The notes under the pieces are model-generated. The model was not told the origin of the DNA. It worked only from the letters and a program-made list of their open reading frames with translations, and did no database searches. From Halomonas sp. HAL1 (GTDB lineage Bacteria > Pseudomonadota > Gammaproteobacteria > Pseudomonadales > Halomonadaceae), in the NCBI RefSeq assembly GCF_030544485.1, contig NZ_CP130610.1, forward strand, positions 2,728,001 through 2,792,000: a stretch of DNA of 64,000 nucleotides, in the 5' to 3' direction. The translations under genes were made by a program, and so were the position numbers. Shown piece after piece: positions 1-8,413 of this stretch; within the stretch, counting starts at the first letter, position 1; each line of letters opens with the position of its first letter.

Positions 1-1
1 T

Positions 2-154
2 GAAATCATTGTTGATGCCCATGGCATGACATCTGTACCCGGCGTGTTTGCCGCAGGTGATGTGACCACCGTGCCCTACAAGCAGATCATTATCGCCATG
101 GGCGAAGGAGCTAAAGCATCGCTCGGCGCTTTCGACTACTTGATTCGTAACTGA
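2..154 (+). CDS. ahpF: Alkyl hydroperoxide reductase subunit F, C-terminal fragment
   Basis: This is the last 50 codons of a gene entering from the left edge. The reading frame contains [19 protein letters not shown] followed by a GEGAKASL stretch and ends FDYLIRN-stop. This is the signature C-terminus of AhpF, the FAD/NADH disulfide reductase that recharges the peroxiredoxin AhpC; the GD motif contacts FAD in the thioredoxin-reductase fold. A strong intrinsic terminator follows 11 bases after the stop. Truncation is only by the window edge. Other thioredoxin-reductase-like flavoproteins share GVFAAGD, but the VPYKQIIIA run is typical of AhpF. Confidence 0.85.
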   Translation, partial: EIIVDAHGMTSVPGVFAAGDVTTVPYKQIIIAMGEGAKASLGAFDYLIRN

Positions 155-165
155 TCTTGACGAAA

Positions 166-197
166 AAAAGCCCGCTGACATATATCAGCGGGCTTTT
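166..197 (+). terminator. Intrinsic terminator after ahpF
   Basis: A perfect 9-bp stem (GCCCGCTGA with TCAGCGGGC) around a 6-base loop is followed by TTTT and preceded by an A-run, so it could work in both directions. It separates ahpF from the convergent phaC. Confidence 0.85.
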
Positions 198-262
198 CTG
201 TTGGGAAGTACCTTTAACTCGCGACCCGTTAGGGTACCCACGTACAACCTTTTAGGTATCCA

Positions 263-2170
263 TTAAGTTTTAGCTGGAATTTCCCCTAGTACCTCTGGAA
301 TCGTCATTTTCACATAGCGCCCTGGCGCAGGCTCAATCACTTTGAGCTCACCCTCGCCAGGTTGGCGCACAGGCACCATCTTTTCGCTATCGGCATAGCC
401 ATTTTCCGTCATCCAAGACTGCCAATGGGGCCACCAGGAGCCTTCATGAGGCGCTGCGTTTGCTAGCCACTCTTCATGCGTTTCCGGCAGCGCATCGTTC
501 GTCCAGTAGCCGTACTTGTTTTTATGGGGTGGATTAACAATACCCGCAATATGGCCTGATCCGCCCAATATGAAGGTGACCGGCCCTTTAGGTAACAACG
601 CCCCATAATAGGTACTGTTCCATTTGGCGATGTGATCCTCTTTGGTGGACACGAAATAGCTGGGCGTGGAGACTTTACGCAGGTCTATTTTCACATTATC
701 CAATTCAATGCCGCCAGGCTCAACGAGGCGGTTTTCCAGGTACATATAGCGCAAGTACCAAGCGTGCGTCCCGGCAGGAAGGTTGGTGCCATCGGTGTTC
801 CAGTAAAGCAGGTCAAAGGCGGCGGGCGTTTCGCCCTTTAAATAATTATTGATGTAAAACGACCAAAACAGATCATTTTCACGCAGCAAGTTGAAGGTAT
901 AAGCCATTGAACGACCATCAAGATAGCCTTTCAACTGCAGCGTCTGCTCAATGCCTTCTACCACTCGCTCATTAAGAAATACGCCGATATCGCCAGGGTC
1001 ACGAAAATCCTGCAGCGTCGCCATATAAGTAACCGACTTTACTTTGCGCCCACGCCGCGTGCTGGTGAGGTAGGCCACAGTAGAGGCGGCTAGTGTGCCC
1101 CCCACGCAATAGCTGAGTAGATTGACCGACTTCTCACCACAGGCCTGTTCGATGGCTTCCATCGCGCTGATGGGTCCCATCTGCATATAGTCGGCCCAGG
1201 TGATATCGCGCTGTTCAGGGCCAGGGTTACGCCAGGAGATCAGAAAGACTGTATGGCCTTGATCCACCAGCCACTTAACCATTGAGTTGTCTTCACGTAG
1301 GTCAAGAATGTAGTACTTATTGATCCACGGCGGCACCATTAGCAACGGTGTTTTAAAGGTTTTTTCAGTGGTGGGGGTGTACTGGATCAACTGGATCAAT
1401 TCGTTTTCGTAGACCACTGCCCCGGGCGTTACGGCGATATTTTCACCCACGCCAAAAGCGCCACGATCCGTCATGCGGACATTGATACCCTCGGCAGAAT
1501 TCCCCAAGTCTTCGCGTAGGCGGGCTAACCCGTCCACCAAGTTCTGGCCACGGGTTTCAAGCGTGCGGCGCATGACTTCAGGGTTGGTGCTCATAAAATT
1601 TGTCGGCGCCATCGCGTTGACCAACTGGCGCGCGTAAAACATCAGATTACGCTTTTTGGTTTCGTCTAAACCGCTTAGGCTTTCAACCAGCTCTTCCACC
1701 ATCTGCGAAAACAGTAGGTACTGCTGCATGATAGCCATATAGTGCGGGTCTTGTGTCCACGCCTCGTCTTTAAAACGGCGGTCATTTTTGGCTGGCGTGA
1801 TCAACGGAGTGACCTGCTCGCCAGCCATCCCGCGCATGGCTTGCTGCCACAACAACCATTGATCCTGCACCAACCGCGCCTGGGTTTCCCACAGCAGGGT
1901 AGGATTCTGCATCAGCGACTGCGCACCCGCTTCAAAGCTTTCGCGCATATCGCTATAAATGGAGTCGGCGGCTTCACTTGGTGCGATACGGGAAAGCAGA
2001 TCCTGCATCAATCCTTGGTACTGCTCACCGATCTCTTTGAGCTGATTATTCCACTCTTCAAGCTCTGCCTGAGATAACCCTTCAGGTAAGCCCTTGGCTA
2101 TTTCATCGGCTAGCCCTTGAGAAAGCCCTGATGATAATGCCTGGAACGGATTGTGCCACGCTGACTGCAT
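263..2170 (-). CDS. phaC: Class I poly(3-hydroxyalkanoate) synthase PhaC
   Basis: PhaC polymerises hydroxyacyl-CoA to PHA on the surface of storage granules. The lipase-like box SYCVGG puts the nucleophile Cys near residue 355; the later D of TKEDHIAKW and the H of GGSGHIAGIVNPP complete the Cys-Asp-His triad. The N-terminal PhaC domain occupies roughly residues 90-270 and the alpha/beta hydrolase fold follows. I start at the ATG at 2170 (635 residues) because GGGAGAG lies 7 bases upstream; an in-frame start at 2224 would add 18 residues without support. The first 35 residues carry repeated Gly-Leu pairs (GLSQGLA, KGLPEGLSQ), unusual for PhaC and partly shared with the protein at 3011. Phasin genes lie upstream on the same strand, but a hairpin and a separate promoter suggest independent transcription. 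Confidence 0.95.
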   Translation of the reverse strand: MQSAWHNPFQALSSGLSQGLADEIAKGLPEGLSQAELEEWNNQLKEIGEQYQGLMQDLLSRIAPSEAADSIYSDMRESFEAGAQSLMQNPTLLWETQARLVQDQWLLWQQAMRGMAGEQVTPLITPAKNDRRFKDEAWTQDPHYMAIMQQYLLFSQMVEELVESLSGLDETKKRNLMFYARQLVNAMAPTNFMSTNPEVMRRTLETRGQNLVDGLARLREDLGNSAEGINVRMTDRGAFGVGENIAVTPGAVVYENELIQLIQYTPTTEKTFKTPLLMVPPWINKYYILDLREDNSMVKWLVDQGHTVFLISWRNPGPEQRDITWADYMQMGPISAMEAIEQACGEKSVNLLSYCVGGTLAASTVAYLTSTRRGRKVKSVTYMATLQDFRDPGDIGVFLNERVVEGIEQTLQLKGYLDGRSMAYTFNLLRENDLFWSFYINNYLKGETPAAFDLLYWNTDGTNLPAGTHAWYLRYMYLENRLVEPGGIELDNVKIDLRKVSTPSYFVSTKEDHIAKWNSTYYGALLPKGPVTFILGGSGHIAGIVNPPHKNKYGYWTNDALPETHEEWLANAAPHEGSWWPHWQSWMTENGYADSEKMVPVRQPGEGELKVIEPAPGRYVKMTIPEVLGEIPAKT

Positions 2171-2230
2171 ACTAACTCTCCCTACGCCCTCTCCAGGCGC
2201 ACCGACCACTTTGACCAAGACCAAGCTGTT

Positions 2231-2330
2231 ATATAGCTAAGTTTTTAATACGATAAAGTTTTTATACGATAAGGCTTCTATATGACAAGGTTTTATCGTT
2301 GCAATGTTTTATTTATAGTTGCAGCGTTTT
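2231..2330. repeat. Degenerate AT-rich ~16-17 bp repeats upstream of phaC
   Basis: The phaC leader and promoter lie in a tract of imperfectly repeated units such as GATAAAGTTTTTATAC, GATAAGGCTTCTATAT, GACAAGGTTTTATC and GCAATGTTTTATTTAT. No gene is present. The units are diverged, so this is a tentative call. Confidence 0.35.
2261..2288 (-). promoter_or_regulatory. Candidate sigma-70 promoter of phaC
   Basis: Read on the minus strand, TTGTCA (2283-2288) and TATAAA (2261-2266) are separated by 16 bases. The predicted start near 2254 gives a leader of about 84 bases ahead of the phaC ATG. Confidence 0.5.
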
Positions 2331-2336
2331 AAATGC

Positions 2337-2362
2337 ATCGCGGCGCCCTAAGGCGCCGCGAT
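2337..2362 (-). terminator. Hairpin between phasin and phaC
   Basis: A perfect 11-bp inverted repeat (ATCGCGGCGCC with GGCGCCGCGAT) around a 4-base loop sits 12 bases after the phasin stop. On the minus strand it is followed by GCATTTAAAA, a weak U-tract, so termination may be partial. Confidence 0.6.
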
Positions 2363-2373
2363 GATGTCGTCAA

Positions 2374-2784
2374 TCAGCTTTTGCGCGTTGACTGACTGGA
2401 GGCTTTCGCAGGCTGGTCACCTTTCGCAGTAGTCTTGGCTTGGTCGGACATTTGCTGCCCGGCTTCACTGAACATCTTTTCCATTTCAGATTTAAACTGC
2501 AGGCTCATTTCGCTCATCACCCGCGCGTCTTCCTGCATCTGCTGGGAAAGTTCGTTCATCATCTCGGCTTGCTTGGTGCCGAAATCACGCAGGCTTTCTG
2601 CGTCTTGAATTTCAGTGGCGCTACGAATGCGCTCGGTACCCATCTGGCTGTAGCGCTTCATGGCTTCCAGCTGATACTGGGTCATTTTTTCCATATTGTT
2701 GAGCATCAGCGAATTAATTTTTCGCATGGGCTCAAACATCTGCTTAGTTTGGGCGTTAAAGGCGTCCATCATATTGTCTTGCAT
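2374..2784 (-). CDS. Phasin family protein (PHA granule-associated)
   Basis: A 136-residue protein, Met- and Gln-rich and predicted almost wholly helical, with the amphipathic pattern of the phasin_2/PhaP family: it opens with MQDNMMDAFNAQTKQMFEPM, followed by a long heptad-like helix with repeated EMM/MSEM segments. The C-terminus is a flexible Lys/Ser/Ala tail (KGDQPAKASSQSTRKS). Phasins coat PHA granules and control their size and number. The ATG at 2784 is chosen because ACAGGAG lies 8 bases upstream; an in-frame start at 2814 would add 10 residues. Two TGC-rich repeats 60-110 bases upstream are likely sites for the PhaR repressor, encoded elsewhere in this window. Its position next to phaC supports the call. 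Confidence 0.85.
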   Translation of the reverse strand: MQDNMMDAFNAQTKQMFEPMRKINSLMLNNMEKMTQYQLEAMKRYSQMGTERIRSATEIQDAESLRDFGTKQAEMMNELSQQMQEDARVMSEMSLQFKSEMEKMFSEAGQQMSDQAKTTAKGDQPAKASSQSTRKS

Positions 2785-2846
2785 AGTGTCTGCTCCTGTA
2801 TCGTTCCTTGGCATGAGCCTTGGAGTGACTCACCGTGATGTAGCTT

Positions 2847-2890
2847 TGCTGCACTGCAAAAAGAGTAATCTTTGGCATGCTGCATTGCAA
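2847..2890 (-). promoter_or_regulatory. Two TGC-rich direct repeats, candidate PhaR operators of the phasin gene
   Basis: TGCTGCACTGCAA (2847-2859) and TGCTGCATTGCAA (2878-2890) differ at one base and start 31 bases apart, about three helical turns. On the coding strand they read TTGCAGTGCAGCA and TTGCAATGCAGCA. PhaR repressors are known to bind TGC-rich sequences in phasin promoters. The surrounding stretch 2785-3010 holds no gene. Confidence 0.6.
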
Positions 2891-3010
2891 CAGTGGTGTC
2901 ATTTCAGTATCACCGTGCAAGCCTGAACCGCTTTGCCATATTACCCTGCCCTACCTCAACAGGTGGAGAACCACCTGTTAAGTTAATGCGCGTTAACTGC
3001 TTGCTTCAAT

Positions 3011-3424
3011 CTATGTGCCGCTACGTTTGGATTCAGAACGGGAACGGGAACGTGACGATGCCGTTGACTTTGCTTTGCTGGAAGTAGCGCTTTCTGAATT
3101 GCTTTTAGAGCTAGTCCCCCCCGACTTCTCATCCTCATTGCTGTGGGCCGAAGAAGCGCTGGCGCTGCCCGCTTGCCGCAACATATCGAGCATCATTTGC
3201 TGGTAGGTTCCGAAATTAGCTAGCCCTTGAGAAAGCCCCTGCTGCATCATCGGTTGCTGCAGGAAAGGCCGCATTAGGCTCATAGGATCGTAACCTTCCA
3301 CCCCAGACTCCATCTGCCGTTGAATATTCTCTAGCAGATTTTTCTGGAAAGCTTCGACATCAGGCAGTCCCAGTGATTGGCGAAACTCATCGGGGGTAAG
3401 ATCAAACTCAACGTTAATCTTCAT
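3011..3424 (-). CDS. DUF6489-like small protein linked to PHA genes
   Basis: A 137-residue protein. The N-terminal part (MKINVEFDLTPDEFRQSLGLPDVEAFQ) matches my memory of the DUF6489 family, small helical proteins found near PHA genes; their role is unknown. The middle is Met/Gln rich (PFLQQPMMQQGLSQGLANF) and the last 50 residues are low complexity Ser/Lys/Arg (SRSRSRSESKRSGT), probably disordered and positively charged. The ATG at 3424 has GGAG 7 bases upstream; a start at 3439 is possible. It lies upstream of the phasin and PhaC on the same strand, so a granule-associated role is inferred. The GLSQGLA heptad is shared with the PhaC N-terminus, including an identical 20-base DNA stretch. 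Confidence 0.7.
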   Translation of the reverse strand: MKINVEFDLTPDEFRQSLGLPDVEAFQKNLLENIQRQMESGVEGYDPMSLMRPFLQQPMMQQGLSQGLANFGTYQQMMLDMLRQAGSASASSAHSNEDEKSGGTSSKSNSESATSSKAKSTASSRSRSRSESKRSGT

Positions 3425-3514
3425 AGGCGGCTCCTGCACTGTTTTTCATGACGACTGCTCATGCATTTGTTTTGTTTGAGTGTAGCAGCGAACTGCAAAC
3501 CTCACCGTTATGCG

Positions 3515-4606
3515 TTAACGCTGAGTTAAACGCGGTGTATCAACGCTGACATCGCCATTCTGACCACGCTGACGCAGCCAGTGATCCAACAGCGTAATCG
3601 CCATCATCGCCTCAGCGATAGGCGTTGCGCGGATCCCTACGCAAGGGTCGTGGCGCCCTTTAGTCACCACCTCAACTGCCTGACCATGAATATCGATAGA
3701 GCGGCCCGGCGTAGTGATACTGGAAGTGGGCTTCAGCGCTAAGCGCGCTACAATCGGCTGCCCGCTAGAGATGCCACCAAGCACGCCGCCTGCATGGTTG
3801 GAAAGAAAACCCTCTGGCGTCATCTCATCACGATGCTCGCTGCCGCGCTGGGCGATACAGCCAAACCCTGCGCCGATCTCAATCCCTTTTACCGCATTGA
3901 TACTCATCAAAGCATGCGCCAGATCAGCATCCAGGCGGTCAAACACCGGTTCGCCCAGCCCTACCGGTACGCCTTCGGCAATCACGGTAATTTCGGCACC
4001 GACCGAATCCTGGTCGCGTCGTAATTGGTCCATATAGGCTTCCAGTTCAGCGACGCGCTCCGGGTCGGGGCAGAAAAACGCATTTTGACCCACCGATTCC
4101 CACTGTTTGAACTCAATCTTGATAGGGCCTAACTGGCTCATATAGCCACGAATCTGGACGCCCTGGGCGGCTAGATACTTCTTGGCAATCGCCCCCGCTG
4201 CCACGCGCATAGCAGTTTCACGGGCACTGGAGCGCCCGCCCCCACGATAGTCCCGGTGGCCATATTTATGGTGGTAGGTGTAATCCGCGTGGGCTGGCCG
4301 AAACTGCTCTTTGATTTTCGAGTAGTCGTTAGAGCGCTGATCGGTGTTCTCAATCAGCAGGCCGATCGAGGTACCGGTGGTTTTGCCTTCAAACACCCCG
4401 GAAAGGATGCGCACCTGATCGGGTTCTTTGCGCTGAGTGGTATGCCGCGAACTGCCCGGCCTGCGGCGATCCAGGTCGAGCTGTAAATCGGCTTCGCTTA
4501 ACGGCAGCCCAGGCGGACAACCATCCACAATAGCGCCGAGCGCTGGTCCGTGGCTCTCACCAAAGGTAGTCACACTGAATAGTTTGCCAAACGTATTGCC
4601 AGACAT
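3515..4606 (-). CDS. aroC: Chorismate synthase
   Basis: AroC converts 5-enolpyruvylshikimate-3-phosphate to chorismate, the last step of the shikimate pathway, using reduced FMN. The 363-residue length is normal. It begins [20 protein letters not shown], the family N-terminal signature, and contains [17 protein letters not shown], the [23 protein letters not shown] stretch with active-site Arg and Ser residues, and the [17 protein letters not shown] motif near the C-terminus. The ATG at 4606 is used because AGGAA precedes it by about 7-10 bases and the family starts there; an in-frame start at 4639 would overlap prmB. The gap from prmB is 13 bases, so the two are almost certainly co-transcribed, as in many gammaproteobacteria. 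Confidence 0.97.
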   Translation of the reverse strand: MSGNTFGKLFSVTTFGESHGPALGAIVDGCPPGLPLSEADLQLDLDRRRPGSSRHTTQRKEPDQVRILSGVFEGKTTGTSIGLLIENTDQRSNDYSKIKEQFRPAHADYTYHHKYGHRDYRGGGRSSARETAMRVAAGAIAKKYLAAQGVQIRGYMSQLGPIKIEFKQWESVGQNAFFCPDPERVAELEAYMDQLRRDQDSVGAEITVIAEGVPVGLGEPVFDRLDADLAHALMSINAVKGIEIGAGFGCIAQRGSEHRDEMTPEGFLSNHAGGVLGGISSGQPIVARLALKPTSSITTPGRSIDIHGQAVEVVTKGRHDPCVGIRATPIAEAMMAITLLDHWLRQRGQNGDVSVDTPRLTQR

Positions 4607-4619
4607 GGCCGTTAATTCC

Positions 4620-5579
4620 TCACACGAAAGACGCCGCATGGGCGTCGAGTTCAGCGGCGCTCAGAGCAAAAACACCCTGGCCGCCACGCTCGAATTCAAG
4701 CCATAGAAAAGCGACATCCGGAAATGCCGCTTCCACATGGCGGTCAGAGTTGCCGACTTCTACAATCAGCCAGCCCTCATCGGTTAAGTGTTCCCGCGCC
4801 TCGCGCAAAATACGCCGCACAATATCCAGCCCATCGCTACCGGCTCCCAGGGCGAGCGAAGGCTCGTGGCGAAACTCGGCGGGCATGGTGGCAAGGTCAC
4901 GGGCATCGACATAAGGCGGATTAGAGACAATCAAATCAAAGCGTCGACCTTCTAAGCCACTGAAGACATCCGACTCTACCGCCCGTACCCAGTCGCCCAC
5001 ATCATGGCGGGTAATATTCTGACGCGCGACGGCCAAGGCCTCCTGACTAATATCGGCAAGCGCCACTTCGCAGGTCGGTAAATAAAGTGCCGTCGCAATG
5101 CCGATACAGCCAGAACCGGTGCATAAATCCAGCACACTGGCAGGCGGCTCTTCAGGAAACCAGGCGGCAAAGCCGTCTTCAATCAGCTCGGCAATCGGCG
5201 AACGCGGTATCAGTACCCGTTCATCGACACTGAACGGATGGCCGGCAAAAAAGCTCTCGCCCAATAAATAGGGGAGCGGACGGCGGGTGGTAACACGTTC
5301 CCGCGCCAGAGTAATAATCCGCTGCCGTTCTACGGGCAGTAGCCGCGCCTCGAGCACACCGGGATCGATGTTCCACGGCAAGTGCAGCGCGCCTAAGCAG
5401 AGCGCTACCGCCTCATCCCAGGCAGAATCGGTGCCATGGCCGTAGTGCAGGCCCGCCAGATAAAACTCGCTGGAGACCCAGCGCAGATAGTCGCGTAGGG
5501 TAAAGAGCTGGCTCACCAGCAACGACTCCGACAGGGAAAGGGTTGAGTGAGAATGCTCAACGTTTAGATGCGTGGTCAC
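4620..5579 (-). CDS. prmB: Ribosomal protein L3 glutamine N5-methyltransferase
   Basis: PrmB methylates a glutamine of ribosomal protein L3. The 319-residue sequence has an N-terminal helical recognition domain (to about residue 110) and a Rossmann SAM-binding domain with [14 protein letters not shown] (motif I) and the catalytic NPPY tetrapeptide in [14 protein letters not shown], which binds the substrate glutamine. PrmC (HemK) has the same motifs, but the N-terminal [29 protein letters not shown] stretch and the location next to aroC identify PrmB. Translation begins at a GTG with AGGAG five bases upstream. It is divergent from the Smr gene, as in E. coli. Confidence 0.95.
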   Translation of the reverse strand: MTTHLNVEHSHSTLSLSESLLVSQLFTLRDYLRWVSSEFYLAGLHYGHGTDSAWDEAVALCLGALHLPWNIDPGVLEARLLPVERQRIITLARERVTTRRPLPYLLGESFFAGHPFSVDERVLIPRSPIAELIEDGFAAWFPEEPPASVLDLCTGSGCIGIATALYLPTCEVALADISQEALAVARQNITRHDVGDWVRAVESDVFSGLEGRRFDLIVSNPPYVDARDLATMPAEFRHEPSLALGAGSDGLDIVRRILREAREHLTDEGWLIVEVGNSDRHVEAAFPDVAFLWLEFERGGQGVFALSAAELDAHAASFV

Positions 5580-5670
5580 AGCGGCTCCTGATTGACGATA
5601 ATGATGAATACAGCTGATAAAGCCTTATTCATGCAACGAATAAAAAGATTGTACCTTTCACGCCGCCCGG

Positions 5671-5698
5671 TTCACAGCAACGCTCAGCCCGCTATACT
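5671..5698 (+). promoter_or_regulatory. Candidate promoter of the Smr-domain gene
   Basis: TTCACA (5671-5676) and TATACT (5693-5698) are separated by 16 bases. Transcription would start near 5705, giving a 50-base leader before the ATG at 5755. Confidence 0.5.
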
Positions 5699-5754
5699 GT
5701 GCCTCTTTATCTGTTTCACCTTTATTTGCCACTTTTTTGCCACCCGAGCCTACC

Positions 5755-6324
5755 ATGACGCGACGCCGCCACCTGCCCGACGATGACGATATCAATGCCT
5801 TTCGCGATGCGTTAAAGGCGGCAGGCGTGCGCCGTATCGCGACTAACCAGGCCGACCCTGGCAAACCTAAAATTGACGGCAAGGCCCATGAAGCTAGACG
5901 CCATGCGGCTGTTGAAAGCAATACGCCTCAGTCCAGCGGGCGCACCTCTGATGGCCGGGTGGAGGCCGTGCGCCCTTCTGAGTATTTAGAGTTTTGTGTG
6001 CCGGATTTACCATGGCGTACTTTTAGCCAACTAAAACGTGGGCAAACGGCGTGGCAAGCGGGACTTGATATGCACGGCTATACGCTGGAAGAGGCGCGTG
6101 TGGAGTTGGAGAGTTTTTTGCGCGACGCCGCCAGCCAAGGCTTGCGCTGCGTACTGGTGGTGCATGGCAAAGCGTGGGGCACCACGTCCGACTTTCCTGT
6201 ACTTAAAAGCCATACTAATGCTTGGCTACGTGAGTGGCCGGGCGTACTGGCTTTCTGCTCCGCTATCGATATCGATGGTGGCACCGGGGCGGTATATATC
6301 TTGCTGCGGAAGCGGGGTCAGTAG
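5755..6324 (+). CDS. Smr-domain endonuclease family protein
   Basis: A 189-residue protein with a charged, probably disordered N-terminus and a C-terminal Smr (small MutS-related) domain from about residue 105. Visible motifs are LDMHGYTLEEA (the LDxHG motif), VLVVHGKAWG (the HGK/HGxG motif) and the final GGTGAVYILLRKR. Gammaproteobacterial Smr proteins act as nucleases; SmrB cleaves mRNA on collided ribosomes. The location divergent from prmB is that of E. coli smrB, but the HGK version of the motif also fits SmrA-type proteins, so no symbol is given. The ATG at 5755 fits the family; an in-frame start at 5737 is possible. The convergent patatin gene ends three bases after its stop. Confidence 0.85.
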   Translation: MTRRRHLPDDDDINAFRDALKAAGVRRIATNQADPGKPKIDGKAHEARRHAAVESNTPQSSGRTSDGRVEAVRPSEYLEFCVPDLPWRTFSQLKRGQTAWQAGLDMHGYTLEEARVELESFLRDAASQGLRCVLVVHGKAWGTTSDFPVLKSHTNAWLREWPGVLAFCSAIDIDGGTGAVYILLRKRGQ

Positions 6325-6327
6325 CCG

Positions 6328-7365
6328 TTACTCGGTCGCGTCGGATGCGATGCTCGGCATGCGCCGCTCCAGTGCTTCATCAGCCAGATGCCGGCCCAGG
6401 CGAATCAAATCCTTGCCGCGGTGGAATTCATAGGTACTGCAGACTGTTTTGGGTATTTCGATCAGCACGTCGGGCGGGTAGCCCGCCACCTTGTACTTGG
6501 CCAGCGCCGCCTGGGTAATATCAAACGACTCCAGAATCATATCGAGCTTGCTCCACTCCCGCTTGCCACGGGCTTCAGTGGTCTCCTCCAGCTCTTCGCC
6601 CTCTCCGGCTGCCCCCTCCCCATTAGCGCCCAGCCCCGCCCACAGTTTTCGCGTAGCGGCGCGCACATCCCCCATCCAGTTACCCATGTTTTGATCGCGC
6701 TCAATCTCTTTTTTGCTACGGCTATCGGTCGCCTCCTCTTCCTTAGGCAGCAACTCCTCCATGGTGACTGGCAGCGGGCTATGCGCGGTCACGTTGACTG
6801 CCACCACAAAATCCGCTTGATGAGCCGCTACCACAGGCATAATCGGCAGCGGATTGAGCAACCCGCCATCCACCAACACCTGATCACCCAAATGCACGGG
6901 CGTTATTACTCCCGGCACGGCAATTGAAGCGCGAATCGCCTGTAATAAGGGGCCATTTTGAAACCACACTTCCCGCTGGCGAACCAGATCCGTTGCCACC
7001 GTTGTTACTGGAATCGTGAGGTCTTCAATTAAGATATCGCCCACCAGCGCTTCCAACTTGCTCATGACCTTGCTGGCACGCATCGCGCCCATGGGGCTCC
7101 AGGTCACATCGACCAATTTGAGTACATCCAAATAGTCAAGGTTGCATACCCAGTCGCGGTATTCAGGCAGCTTGCCTGCCGCGTAAATACCCCCAATCAG
7201 CGCGCCCATCGAGCATCCTGATACGGCGATGATTTCAAAGCCCCGCGCCTCAAGTGCTTCAATCACCCCAATATGCGCATAGCCGCGCGCACCGCCGCTG
7301 CCCAACACCAGAGCGACCTTGTTTCCACGACTGACATGCGCCAATTCGTTCATACTGGTATCCAT
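6328..7365 (-). CDS. Patatin-like phospholipase (RssA-type)
   Basis: A 345-residue cytoplasmic protein with a patatin domain in residues 15-220. The oxyanion-hole motif GGARGYAHIGV, the nucleophile elbow GCSMG (GXSXG) and the second catalytic element VDGG of the Ser-Asp dyad are all intact, so it is probably an active lipid acyl hydrolase. It resembles E. coli RssA. The C-terminal third is an acidic linker (GANGEGAAGEGEELEETTEARG) and a short helical tail, variable in this family. The ATG at 7365 lies two bases after the stop of the hydrolase upstream on the same strand, so the two probably form an operon. Substrate is not predictable from sequence. Confidence 0.88.
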   Translation of the reverse strand: MDTSMNELAHVSRGNKVALVLGSGGARGYAHIGVIEALEARGFEIIAVSGCSMGALIGGIYAAGKLPEYRDWVCNLDYLDVLKLVDVTWSPMGAMRASKVMSKLEALVGDILIEDLTIPVTTVATDLVRQREVWFQNGPLLQAIRASIAVPGVITPVHLGDQVLVDGGLLNPLPIMPVVAAHQADFVVAVNVTAHSPLPVTMEELLPKEEEATDSRSKKEIERDQNMGNWMGDVRAATRKLWAGLGANGEGAAGEGEELEETTEARGKREWSKLDMILESFDITQAALAKYKVAGYPPDVLIEIPKTVCSTYEFHRGKDLIRLGRHLADEALERRMPSIASDATE

Positions 7366-7367
7366 CG

Positions 7368-8288
7368 CTAGGCCTTATTGGTCTTAACCCTGTCGCTCAT
7401 AACCCAATGAGCGCTGATTACCGCGGCGACTTGCGCTACGGCACGGGGTTCCAGATGCAAGTGGTGGCCACCATTAAGCACATGCCGGGTCAATGCTTTT
7501 ACTGCTTGCCGCGCCTGCACCGCCCAGGCGCGTTCACCCAGAATCCCCTGCTCCCCTTCAACCAATAGCACTGGAGCGCTGATTTCCGCCAGCAATGACA
7601 ACACCTGTTCGGGCGTGAAGCGCACCAATGAAGGCTTCAGCAAGCGACTGTCGGTGCGCATTTGCACATGGCCATCGGCTGTGGACTGGGTGTTGCGCTC
7701 CACTAACGGTGTGGCCGTAATGGTATCCACCGGTGTAACGCCACCGGCAACACGCGCAGCGATGGCACTCTCGATATCCGGGTAGCGAGGCGCGCGGGAA
7801 ATTGGCCGACGGTAGGCTGTCAGTCCTTTGCGCAGTTGGCTAGCGGTCTCTTCAATGGGCGTATTGAGCGCCCCCAGCCCGTCAATCAACGTTAGCCGCT
7901 CCACCCGTTCGGGCAGCGCAGCAGCAAGCAAGCAAGCCACTGCGGCGCCCATGGAGTGGGCCAACACGCTAACTTGGTTAAGGCCGAGGTCTTCCATGGC
8001 ATCCAACACATCGTGGCAGTAGTCCCATAGCGCATAGTCACCGCCCTGGGGCACATGTGCCGAATGACCATGGCCGCGAAAATCCAGCGCCACAATACGA
8101 ATATCCAATGCCTCTACCAGAAGCGGGGCTAACCGAGTAAAACTGGCTGCATTATCCAGCCAGCCGTGCAGAGCCAGCCAAACCTGGGCATCAGCGCGCC
8201 CCCAACTAAGGGCGGCCAGGCGACCCTGGGCAAGAGAAAGCGGCTGCGGCGCAACGCTGCGTGCAGCCGTAGATTCGGTGTGGGGCAT
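7368..8288 (-). CDS. Alpha/beta-fold hydrolase
   Basis: A 306-residue alpha/beta hydrolase. It has the oxyanion region LALHGWLDNAASF, the DFRGHGHS loop, a nucleophile elbow VLAHSMGAAVA (Ser of HSMG), the acid VEGEQG region and a final catalytic His in NGGHHLHLEP. This pattern is close to the serine hydrolase-like (SERHL) group; the substrate is unknown. The ATG at 8288 (MPHTES) has AGGA upstream; starting at 8351 would add 21 hydrophobic, Cys-containing residues without a clear ribosome-binding site. It leads an apparent two-gene operon with the patatin gene. Confidence 0.85.
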   Translation of the reverse strand: MPHTESTAARSVAPQPLSLAQGRLAALSWGRADAQVWLALHGWLDNAASFTRLAPLLVEALDIRIVALDFRGHGHSAHVPQGGDYALWDYCHDVLDAMEDLGLNQVSVLAHSMGAAVACLLAAALPERVERLTLIDGLGALNTPIEETASQLRKGLTAYRRPISRAPRYPDIESAIAARVAGGVTPVDTITATPLVERNTQSTADGHVQMRTDSRLLKPSLVRFTPEQVLSLLAEISAPVLLVEGEQGILGERAWAVQARQAVKALTRHVLNGGHHLHLEPRAVAQVAAVISAHWVMSDRVKTNKA

Positions 8289-8413
8289 AATCAACCATCC
8301 TGAACAAACGGCAACGTCATAAGGCAAGCAAGATGACGACGTAAGCGACAAACGTTACCATGCCCGGCGTAATGCTTCCGCCTCTTTTACCTCCACCCTC
8401 ATTTGGTGCCATT

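Noticed and set aside
1..154. Short fragment of ahpF as a pseudogene
   Set aside because: The frame is open to the window edge and ends normally, so it is cut only by the window.
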